Positions 1 to 6,702 of a stretch of DNA of 32,480 nt are shown here, piece by piece. The position numbers and the translations under genes are program-made. A model generated the notes under the pieces. The model worked only from the letters and a program-made list of their open reading frames with translations. It was not told the origin of the DNA and ran no database searches. The stretch spans positions 1 to 32,480 of the forward strand of contig JBMNOA010000018.1 in NCBI GenBank assembly GCA_050942825.1, read 5' to 3'. Positions within the stretch are counted from its first letter, which is position 1, and each line of letters begins with the position of its first letter. Source of the stretch: CAYRML01 sp050942825 (GTDB lineage: Bacteria; Bacillota; Dehalobacteriia; UBA4068).

Positions 1-193
1 ATAAAGTTTTCAATATTGATATGTTAATTACATATATAATACGAGTATAGAGCCTATATTAATTTTTTTGAATTTTATGAAAATTGTCAAGCAATTTAAG
101 AACTTATTAAAAGGATTTACCTAAATTTCTTTTCTATGAGTAAAATTTTTATATAAGTTATGATATTATTATGGCTATTATTACTAAATTTAT

Positions 194-231
194 GAAAAGA
201 GAGGTTTCGTTATACCTAGACCTCTCTTTTC
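194..231 (-). terminator. Probable terminator of the EF-G-like gene
   Basis: A perfect 12-bp inverted repeat, GAAAAGAGAGGT at 194-205 and ACCTCTCTTTTC at 220-231, with a 14-nt loop. It lies just beyond the stop of the EF-G-like gene on the minus strand. The run of T is inside the stem end rather than after it, so termination could work in either direction. The remaining bases from 1 to 193 are very AT-rich and I see no gene in them. Confidence 0.6.
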
Positions 232-252
232 TAATACTATCTTTTGCTATTG

Positions 253-2283
253 TTATTCTTTTTCTGCTTTAACATTGGCAACTACCTTCTCAGTAATATT
301 AGCCGGAACTTCTTCATAACGAGTGAATTTCATAGTAAATTTACCTCTGCCCTGAGTAATAGATCTGAGGTCAATAGAATAGCGGCTCAGCTCGGCAAGG
401 GGGGCTTGCGCTTTTATAAGCTGCATTTTGCCATGTTTTTCCATACCCATGATGCGGCCGCGTTTGGTATTCATATCGCCCATGATATCACCCATAAATT
501 GGTCAGGAACAAGTATCTCAACATCCATGATAGGCTCCAGAAGAATCGGTTTGGCTTGCTCACATGCTTTTTTAAAGGCAATATTGGCTGCTAGTTTGAA
601 AGCCATTTCCGAGGAATCGACATCATGATAAGAACCATCTATGAGTGTGACTTTAATATTGGAAACAGGGAAGCCGGCTAAGATACCTTCGGACATGGAT
701 TCACGGATACCTTTTTCTACGGCTGGTATATATTGCTTGGGAACGGCACCGCCAAAGATTTTTTCTTCGAAGGCAAAATCACCCTCCATATAGGGTTCAA
801 TATCAATATAGACATGTCCGTATTGGCCGTGTCCACCGGATTGTTTTTTGTGTTTACCCTCTACTTTTTGAGCTGTACCACGAATAGTTTCTCTGTAAGG
901 AATTTTCATCTCTACGATGTCCACTTGCACACCAAATTTACGTTGCAGACGCTCAATGATGATATTGAGATGTGCCTCACCTGCTCCTGTCAAGAGGGTT
1001 TGTTTTGTCTCCACATTCTTTTCATAACGCAAAGTAGGTTCTTCTTCTAAAATACGATTGATGGCATTGCCCAGTTTATCTTCGTCACCTTTTGATTTAG
1101 GCGCAATAGCAATAGTCAGATTGGAAACCGGAAATTCTATACCATCCAGAACAACTCCGCTATTTTTAGTTGTTAAAGTATCACCGGTACCGCTATTTAC
1201 TAATTTGGCAACCACACCGATATCACCAAAATTGAATTCCGATAGTGGGATAACAGTTTTGCCCTGCATAGTGCTGAGCTGCGCAACTTTTTCATCTACT
1301 GATTTATTGGGATTATAAAGGGTAGTGTCCCCTTTCATTTTTCCTTGCATGACTTTGAAAAAGCTGATTTTACCTACATAAGGGTCGGTCATAGTTTTGA
1401 ATATCAAGGAAGCAACCGGTTTTTCGGCCAATTCAGCTTCCATAGAATCCAAAGGACTGGGGGCATATGCTACAAAAAGATCTAAAACTTTATCGGTAGC
1501 AATATTTTTTAAGGCTGAACCACAAAGAACGGGGACAACTTTTCCTTGGGCTATACCGAATTTCAAGCCTAGAATAATCTCTTCTTTAGTAAGTTCTTCA
1601 CCATCGAGATATTTCATGGTGATCTCATCCTCACCCTCAGCAGCAGCCTCAATAAGCTCTTCTCTGGCCATTTCAGCTTCGGTCAATAGTTCGGCCGGAA
1701 TATCGATTTCTTGGGCTTTACCGTTATCATATCTATAGGCTTTCATTTCTATCAAATCAACCACGCCGCAAAAATCGGCTTCTTTGCCTATCGGCAATTG
1801 GATAGGAATGATCTGCCTGGTAAGTTTTTCTTTCATTGATGCAACCGTTTTGGCGAAATCGGCATTTTCTCTATCCATTTTATTTACAAAAGCAAGCATC
1901 GGGATATTTTTTTCATCAGCCAAATCCCAAATGATCTCGGTACTGACTTCTACCCCGGCAACAGCATCTAAAACCATTAATAAGCTGTCTGCAACTGCTA
2001 AAGTACCCACAACTTCGCTAAAGAAATCTGCAAAACCAGGTACATCAAGAATATTGATCTTATTATCTTGCCAAATAGTAGCAACTAAGGAAGTATTGAT
2101 GGTACTTTTGCGTTTGATTTCTTCCTGGCTGTAGTCGGCAACAGTATTTCCTTCGTCCACTTTACCCAGACGGGTTGTCGCACCAGTATTATAAATCAAA
2201 GCTTCTGTCAAAGATGTTTTGCCCGCTCCTTGATGCGATACTACCCCCACATTACGAACATTCTCCGATGGATAGACCTTCAT
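253..2283 (-). CDS. EF-G-like GTPase (elongation factor G paralogue)
   Basis: A 676-residue translational GTPase with the EF-G domain order: GTP-binding domain, then domains II to V. Visible G motifs are SHQGAGKT (residues 16-23), DVPGF (80-84), NKMD (134-137) and GSALK (255-259). The third motif has Phe where canonical EF-G has the catalytic His (DTPGH). Together with the length just under 680 residues, this places it in the EF-G-like/EF-G-2 family and not with housekeeping FusA, which normally sits by rpsL/rpsG/tuf; none of these genes is here. A Shine-Dalgarno GAAGGGGG stands about 7 nt before the ATG. It is transcribed away from the flippase gene across a 212-bp AT-rich gap. The precise role is unknown; ribosome-associated GTP hydrolysis is the family expectation. 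Confidence 0.9.
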   Translation of the reverse strand: MKVYPSENVRNVGVVSHQGAGKTSLTEALIYNTGATTRLGKVDEGNTVADYSQEEIKRKSTINTSLVATIWQDNKINILDVPGFADFFSEVVGTLAVADSLLMVLDAVAGVEVSTEIIWDLADEKNIPMLAFVNKMDRENADFAKTVASMKEKLTRQIIPIQLPIGKEADFCGVVDLIEMKAYRYDNGKAQEIDIPAELLTEAEMAREELIEAAAEGEDEITMKYLDGEELTKEEIILGLKFGIAQGKVVPVLCGSALKNIATDKVLDLFVAYAPSPLDSMEAELAEKPVASLIFKTMTDPYVGKISFFKVMQGKMKGDTTLYNPNKSVDEKVAQLSTMQGKTVIPLSEFNFGDIGVVAKLVNSGTGDTLTTKNSGVVLDGIEFPVSNLTIAIAPKSKGDEDKLGNAINRILEEEPTLRYEKNVETKQTLLTGAGEAHLNIIIERLQRKFGVQVDIVEMKIPYRETIRGTAQKVEGKHKKQSGGHGQYGHVYIDIEPYMEGDFAFEEKIFGGAVPKQYIPAVEKGIRESMSEGILAGFPVSNIKVTLIDGSYHDVDSSEMAFKLAANIAFKKACEQAKPILLEPIMDVEILVPDQFMGDIMGDMNTKRGRIMGMEKHGKMQLIKAQAPLAELSRYSIDLRSITQGRGKFTMKFTRYEEVPANITEKVVANVKAEKE

Positions 2284-2495
2284 TTAATATCCCCCTTCAG
2301 CAACTATTAATAGTAATGTATCTATTATGCGAAATTTTATATTAAACATGAGTTTATATATTATATATAATCAAGACAAAACCCTTTTTATCAGTAAAAG
2401 TTTTTCAAAATTTTATCTTTAAAATAGTTTGAATCAGTTATAGAAAACATCATACAGGCATACCTTCTATCACAAGCACTATAGGGGAAGGTATT

Positions 2496-4022
2496 ATGGC
2501 AAAAAAACACCAAGGTCTTTTACTAGGCACGATACTACTAATTTTTTCCAATATATATATTAAAGGACTCGGCTTCTTATACAGAGTCGTACTGGTGAGA
2601 GTTTTGGGGGCGGAAGGCATAGGATTGATCGAAATGGTTACCCCTCTCTACTCTTTTTTATTAGTTTTGGCCAGTTGGGGTGTGCCTCTGGCTATCTCAC
2701 AATCAATCGCCTCGTCAAAAAACAACAGAGGCGAAATACTTAATATCTTTAAAAGCGGGTTGATAGTGCTTTTTATTACAGGGGTTATAGTAACTTTGGC
2801 CTCCTGGCTATTACTGCCTTACATGATCGAATATTTTGTGCCTGATGAGCGGATCTATCTTTCCTTACTGATCATGCTGCCCGCTGTGTTTATAATTTCT
2901 ATTGATTCTGCTTTTAGAGGATATTTTCAAGGTATGGGGCAAATATCCTCTATCGGGGCCAGTCAAAGCATAGAACAAACGGTACGGGTATTGGTGGGTA
3001 TATTTTTAGCTTTTCAATTGGCCAATCTCAGCTTGGATAAATCAGTCACTTCCGCTGCTATAGGCACATTGTTGGGTGAAACCGCGGGATTTATCTACCT
3101 TTTAAAAATCTTTAACAAACAACAAAGAGGCGAAGGAAGCGGTTTTTTCCGTCCACGGATGGCCAAAAATCTAGTTCGTTTTGGCACTCCTGTCACTCTC
3201 AACAGGTTAGTCCTAAGTTCTATGATGATGCTACAGGCCTTTTTGATCCCCATGGCTTTGCAGCATGCCGGTTATGATATGAGGACGGCCACCGAGATGT
3301 ATGGTCGATTTGCCGGCGTAGCCATGACTCTTTTGCACCTGCCGGGAGTCTTTACCTCAGCCTTATCGGTCTCTGTGATACCGGCCATAGCTGAATGCAG
3401 TTTAATGAATAAAAAACTGCTGGCCCATCGTATCAGCAATTCTCTGCAAGCTACTATAGTTTTTAGCTTGCCCGGGATGCTGATACTCTTTCTCTTTGCT
3501 GATCAGTTCTGTACGTGGATATTCAACAGCCCTTTATCAGCTCATTGTCTAAGAATTTTATGCCTAGGGGGTACCTTCGCCTACTTACAAGTAACTTTAA
3601 CTAGCATCTTACAAGGCTTAGGGAAAGTTAAGGAACTGTTGATCAATGCTGTAATGACAGGTGTCTGCCTACTGGGAGGCATATTGCTTCTGACGGCTCA
3701 TCCCTCTTTGGGTATTGACGGTGCTGCTATTGCCGTAAATATCTCCTGTATATTCGGATTCGCTCTAAATTTCCTTTGTTTATTCCGTGTTACACGTATT
3801 AAACTGCCACTGAAAAACATCTTCTTCAAACCTATAATAGCTACTTTTTTTACTCTAATAGCTTTTATGGGGCTCGGACCTTTGGTTGGCGATTTATTTT
3901 CAGGCCAAGAAAAAATGGCCTTAGCAGCCATTATTTTTCTTTTGTTAATTATCTATTTTGTCGCTTTGGCCCTGATGGGTGGCTTAAGCATGGGAATATG
4001 GCGCAGGATGATCCGACGTTGA
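2496..4022 (+). CDS. SpoVB/MurJ-like polysaccharide flippase (MOP superfamily)
   Basis: A 508-residue polytopic membrane protein made almost entirely of hydrophobic segments split by short basic loops, typical of the MOP/MATE-like exporter superfamily. The N-terminus, with KGLGFLYRVVLVRVLGAEG at about residues 24-42 followed by a GLIEM stretch, resembles SpoVB and related lipid-II or polysaccharide flippases. These proteins move lipid-linked glycan precursors across the cytoplasmic membrane, and SpoVB itself serves spore cortex synthesis. A good Shine-Dalgarno (AGGGGAAGG) precedes the ATG. The gene ends 13 bp from the convergent surE gene. A sporulation role is inferred from resemblance and from the spoVM gene nearby. 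A general peptidoglycan flippase (YtgP/MurJ-like) is an alternative. Confidence 0.82.
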   Translation: MAKKHQGLLLGTILLIFSNIYIKGLGFLYRVVLVRVLGAEGIGLIEMVTPLYSFLLVLASWGVPLAISQSIASSKNNRGEILNIFKSGLIVLFITGVIVTLASWLLLPYMIEYFVPDERIYLSLLIMLPAVFIISIDSAFRGYFQGMGQISSIGASQSIEQTVRVLVGIFLAFQLANLSLDKSVTSAAIGTLLGETAGFIYLLKIFNKQQRGEGSGFFRPRMAKNLVRFGTPVTLNRLVLSSMMMLQAFLIPMALQHAGYDMRTATEMYGRFAGVAMTLLHLPGVFTSALSVSVIPAIAECSLMNKKLLAHRISNSLQATIVFSLPGMLILFLFADQFCTWIFNSPLSAHCLRILCLGGTFAYLQVTLTSILQGLGKVKELLINAVMTGVCLLGGILLLTAHPSLGIDGAAIAVNISCIFGFALNFLCLFRVTRIKLPLKNIFFKPIIATFFTLIAFMGLGPLVGDLFSGQEKMALAAIIFLLLIIYFVALALMGGLSMGIWRRMIRR

Positions 4023-4035
4023 TACTCTGGTTAAA

Positions 4036-4782
4036 TCAAGAAAGAGGGGGGTTTTCTTTGAGAAAATCTAATACCTTGTAATTAGTCAGATCGGCGCTGA
4101 GGGGCGTGATGGAAATATATCCATCGGCTATAGCTTCTACATCGGTACGGCCATGTGAACCTTTATCTTCCGGCTGCCCGGACAGCCAAAAATATTGATT
4201 ACCCCTGGGATCTATCCTCTCTTCGAAGGTATTGCGGTAGATACGAACACCTAATTGGGCATATTTACTACCCTTAATCTCTCCCGGGGGCACATTGATA
4301 TTGAACATGCTATGGGGTTGAAATTTTTCCTTTTCCCACCACAGACAAAAATCACTTACAAAGCGGCATGCTACATCAAGATTAGATTCTCCATCCACCA
4401 GTGATATGGCAATAGAAGGCAGTCCAAAGATAAATCCTTCCATAGCCGCGGATACAGTTCCGGAATAAATAGTATCAGTAGCCAGATTACTGCCATGATT
4501 TACACCGGAAATAACAATATTTGGTTGTTCTTTCATTATATATTCTAAAGCCAATTTAACACAATCTGCCGGAAACCCGTCAACAGACCAGGCTTCGTTT
4601 GCACCTTCCATATAGGCCTTATTTAAGCGTAAAGGAGTGTTAACAGTGATACCGTGACCGGTAGCGCTTCTCTCAAAAGCCGGCGCAAAAACGCTGACCT
4701 TGGCTATTTTGCTGAGCTCTTGACATAAATTTGCCAGACCTTTGGCGGAAATACCATCGTCATTTGTTAACAATATTCGCAT
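4036..4782 (-). CDS. surE: 5'/3'-nucleotidase SurE
   Basis: SurE is a metal-dependent phosphatase that removes phosphate from nucleoside 5'- and 3'-monophosphates (EC 3.1.3.5). The 248-residue protein has the family signature intact: TNDDG with Asp8 and Asp9, Ser39 in ERSATGHGIT, and Asn95 in SGVNHGSN, the four metal ligands. Length is normal for the family and no signal peptide is present, so it is cytosolic. GGGTGA precedes the start by about 4 nt. It is the last gene of a folE-lepB-surE cluster on the minus strand, 21 bp after lepB, and its stop faces the flippase stop with only 13 bp between them. Confidence 0.96.
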   Translation of the reverse strand: MRILLTNDDGISAKGLANLCQELSKIAKVSVFAPAFERSATGHGITVNTPLRLNKAYMEGANEAWSVDGFPADCVKLALEYIMKEQPNIVISGVNHGSNLATDTIYSGTVSAAMEGFIFGLPSIAISLVDGESNLDVACRFVSDFCLWWEKEKFQPHSMFNINVPPGEIKGSKYAQLGVRIYRNTFEERIDPRGNQYFWLSGQPEDKGSHGRTDVEAIADGYISITPLSADLTNYKVLDFLKENPPLS

Positions 4783-4803
4783 AATTCACCCGCTTTATAT
4801 ATA

Positions 4804-5370
4804 CTATATACTCGAAATTACAGCTAGTCTCTCTAAAGGCCAATAAAGCAGAAATACTTTTCCCTTGATCGCTGATTCATCAATAAAAGGGTCTTGCCAG
4901 TAATGGCTATCAGCGCTTTTATTGCGATTATCTCCCATCATAAAATAATGGCCCGATGGGACCTTTACCGGCCCATATTCATAAGTTGGAATCTCTGCTA
5001 AATAATCTTCTTGGTAAGGCTCATTATTGATATATACTTGATTATTTTTTACTTCCACTACATCTCCTGGCAAACCAATGACCCTTTTTAACAGATCTCC
5101 ATCCACCCCGGCATCCTCGGGTCCTGTGAAAACTACTATATCACCACGCTGAGGAGTGGAATCGCCAATATAGGCCAACCTATTCATGAGTACTCTGTCC
5201 CCAACATGAACAGTAGGATACATGGAAGGTGTGGGTACGATTCTGCTATCTATGATAAAGCCCTTTATGACAAAAGCAATCACTAAAGCCAGCACTATTA
5301 TTATGATCATTTCTTTAATTATGCTTGAGCTTTTTTTCTTATCCTTTATATTATCTTTGTTATAATTCAT
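4804..5370 (-). CDS. lepB: Signal peptidase I
   Basis: Type I signal peptidase (family S26), which cleaves signal peptides from exported proteins at the outer face of the membrane. It has a short basic N-terminus, one membrane segment (IIIIVLALVIAFVIKGFII), then the Ser/Lys catalytic dyad: Ser in PTPSMYP (residue 49 from this start) and Lys in LLKRVIG (residue 95), followed by the box GDNRNKSADS. At 188 residues it is the compact Gram-positive form. An upstream in-frame ATG at 5394 has no Shine-Dalgarno, whereas the ATG at 5370 has GGAG 6 nt upstream, so I use the latter. It lies between folE and surE in the same direction and is probably cotranscribed with them. Confidence 0.93.
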   Translation of the reverse strand: MNYNKDNIKDKKKSSSIIKEMIIIIVLALVIAFVIKGFIIDSRIVPTPSMYPTVHVGDRVLMNRLAYIGDSTPQRGDIVVFTGPEDAGVDGDLLKRVIGLPGDVVEVKNNQVYINNEPYQEDYLAEIPTYEYGPVKVPSGHYFMMGDNRNKSADSHYWQDPFIDESAIKGKVFLLYWPLERLAVISSI

Positions 5371-5397
5371 TTTATTCTCCATTTTTGCGGACATAGG

Positions 5398-5961
5398 CTA
5401 AGAATTTTTTATCAGCTGCAAAGCCTCTGCTCTGGTGCTGCTGCCATAATCAAAAATACCTCTTACTGCCGAAGTAACGGTAAGAGAACCCGGTTTCTTG
5501 ATGCCTCTCATGGTCATACACATATGTTCTGCTTCTATGATGACCAAAACACCTTGCGGCTGCAATACTTCCATAATAGCTTCTGCTATTTGTGTAGTCA
5601 GCCTTTCCTGTAATTGCAGTCTATGGGCATACTCATCCACTACACGGGCTAATTTTGATAAGCCCGTTATAATACCATTTTTAGGTATATAAGCTATATG
5701 CACTTTACCGAAAAAAGGCAGCATATGATGTTCACACATAGAGTAAAGACTGATATCTTTTACTATGACCATTTCCTCATGTTTATCTTCTTTGAATTGA
5801 ATCCGCAGATGATCTTTGGGATCAGCATTAAGTCCAGAAAAAATTTGTTCATACATATCGGCTATTCTGGAAGGAGTTTTTTCTAATCCTTCTCTTGTCG
5901 GATCTTCTCCTATGGCTTCTAAAATCATTTTCACTGCGGTTTCTATTTTTTCTTTATCCAT
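5398..5961 (-). CDS. folE: GTP cyclohydrolase I
   Basis: Catalyses GTP to 7,8-dihydroneopterin triphosphate (EC 3.5.4.16), the first step of tetrahydrofolate synthesis. Zinc ligands are visible: Cys76 and His79 in CEHHMLPF and Cys148 in EHMCMTMRG. The substrate region TGLSKLARVVDEYAHRLQLQ is intact. At 187 residues it is full length. Two adjacent ATG codons (5964 and 5961) occur; AGAGG is spaced 7 nt from the second, which I prefer. It is the first gene of the folE-lepB-surE cluster, with a promoter at 5997-6025. No other folate gene is in the window. Confidence 0.96.
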   Translation of the reverse strand: MDKEKIETAVKMILEAIGEDPTREGLEKTPSRIADMYEQIFSGLNADPKDHLRIQFKEDKHEEMVIVKDISLYSMCEHHMLPFFGKVHIAYIPKNGIITGLSKLARVVDEYAHRLQLQERLTTQIAEAIMEVLQPQGVLVIIEAEHMCMTMRGIKKPGSLTVTSAVRGIFDYGSSTRAEALQLIKNS

Positions 5962-5996
5962 CATTTATCCTCTTTTTCTTTAACTTTATGCTTTAA

Positions 5997-6025
5997 ATAA
6001 TATGACATTTATTATAGATGGTCAA
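5997..6025 (-). promoter_or_regulatory. Candidate sigma-A promoter for folE-lepB-surE
   Basis: On the minus strand, TTGACC (-35, 6020-6025) and TATTAT (-10, 5997-6002) are separated by 17 bp. The start of transcription would lie roughly 25 nt before folE. A second TATAAT lies inside the spacer with a poorer -35. An inverted repeat brackets this promoter (separate entry). Confidence 0.5.
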
Positions 6026-6037
6026 GTTTATGTCATA
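6001..6037. repeat. 8-bp inverted repeat bracketing the folE promoter (possible operator)
   Basis: TATGACAT at 6001-6008 and ATGTCATA at 6030-6037 form a perfect inverted repeat with a 21-bp spacer. One arm overlaps the predicted -10 element of the folE promoter and the other lies just upstream of its -35. The spacing places the two half-sites almost three helical turns apart, as might suit a dimeric regulator. The same region is upstream of the divergent membrane-protein gene at 6102. The regulator is unknown and chance in AT-rich DNA is possible. Confidence 0.35.
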
Positions 6038-6101
6038 AAATTTTTCTTTAGACATAGATTTATAAACAAATATATAAGTATATTGATCAGGAGAGATGGA
6101 T

Positions 6102-6482
6102 ATGGAAATAAAAGATTTTGGTACGAAGATAAAAACCGGCACTTTTTCTTGCTCTTTATGGGGCATAATTGCCGCTATAATTATCATACTCGTGACATCA
6201 TTTATTATGAGTTGCGTGATCTTTTACACCAGCTTGCCGGAATCCTTTATGAGACCGGCAGTGATCATCATCAGCGTATTCGCTCTTTTTATGGGCGGAT
6301 TTATTGCAGGCAGAAAAGCTCAAAACAGGGGGCTTTTGCATGGCCTTTTAGTCGGTCTAGTCTTTGTCGTAATTTTACTATTGCTTACTTTGGCTCAGGG
6401 CGGCAGCTGGTCCAGCTTCGGTATACATAGTGCTTATTGTCTTTTGGCTTCAGTCATCGGAGGTATCTGCGGCGTAAAATAA
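6102..6482 (+). CDS. TIGR04086-type four-helix membrane protein, function unknown
   Basis: A 126-residue small integral membrane protein with about four hydrophobic segments: WGIIAAIIIILVTSFIMSC, PAVIIISVFALFMGGFIAG, LLHGLLVGLVFVVILLLL, and a C-terminal SAYCLLASVIGGICG. The pattern, including GGFIAGRKA followed by a GLLHGLLVG turn, matches the TIGR04086 family found in Clostridia and Bacilli, whose function is not known. The ORF can start at 6096, but AGGAG is only 2 nt from that ATG and 8 nt from the ATG at 6102, so the second is chosen. It is divergent from folE and convergent with the spoVM micro-gene. Confidence 0.75.
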   Translation: MEIKDFGTKIKTGTFSCSLWGIIAAIIIILVTSFIMSCVIFYTSLPESFMRPAVIIISVFALFMGGFIAGRKAQNRGLLHGLLVGLVFVVILLLLTLAQGGSWSSFGIHSAYCLLASVIGGICGVK

Positions 6483-6485
6483 TGA

Positions 6486-6505
6486 CCGCCCCTTTTAAGA
6501 GGCGG
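6486..6505 (-). terminator. Hairpin between spoVM and the TIGR04086-type gene
   Basis: CCGCC (6486-6490) pairs with GGCGG (6501-6505), and a few inner pairs continue after one mismatch. Read on the minus strand it is followed by a T-rich stretch (ATTATTTTA), so it more likely ends the spoVM transcript. On the plus strand the following bases are CTCGGGAAAA, with no T run. Confidence 0.4.
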
Positions 6506-6519
6506 CTCGGGAAAATTGA

Positions 6520-6588
6520 TTATTGATGTAGAGCTTTTTTCAAAAAATTTCTCAAGAATTTAGGTAGTTTTACATAATAAATTTTCAT
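6520..6588 (-). CDS. spoVM: SpoVM, stage V sporulation micro-protein
   Basis: A 22-codon ORF, far below usual length cut-offs. It begins MKIYYVKLPKFL and continues RNFLKKALHQ. From memory, Bacillus subtilis SpoVM is 26 residues and begins MKFYTIKLPKFL; the shared pattern MKxYxxKLPKFL is the family hallmark. The protein is a short amphipathic helix that binds the convex forespore membrane, anchors SpoIVA and is needed for coat and cortex assembly. A strong Shine-Dalgarno (AAAAGGAG) sits 8 nt before the ATG. It lies 114 bp downstream of dinG on the same strand. Its ribosome binding site is complementary to a sequence upstream (see 6591-6669). The identification rests on the N-terminal pattern, the ribosome binding site and the right length. 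Confidence 0.8.
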   Translation of the reverse strand: MKIYYVKLPKFLRNFLKKALHQ

Positions 6589-6590
6589 GC

Positions 6591-6669
6591 CTACCACTCC
6601 TTTTGCAAAAACTTTTTATCAGGATTCAGATAATAACCTTTTCGCCTTTTATATATTATGGAGTGGTAG
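6591..6669 (-). promoter_or_regulatory. spoVM leader: inverted repeat that can mask the ribosome binding site
   Basis: CTACCACTCC (6591-6600) and GGAGTGGTAG (6660-6669) are a perfect 10-bp inverted repeat with 59 bp between them. In the minus-strand transcript the upstream copy reads CUACCACUCC and can pair with GGAGUGGUAG, which contains the spoVM Shine-Dalgarno. A/T-only pairing (AAATTTT with AAAATTT) may continue across a bulge holding the start codon. Immediately after the upstream arm is CATAATATA, which resembles the -10 of a sporulation sigma factor; I found no convincing -35. Confidence 0.45.
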
Positions 6670-6702
6670 AAAATTTTGTGATTGAATAATAAATTTTATT
6701 AG

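Noticed and set aside
2284..2495. Divergent promoters between the EF-G-like gene and the flippase gene
   Set aside because: Many AT-rich -10-like hexamers but none with a good -35 at correct spacing; I could not choose one.
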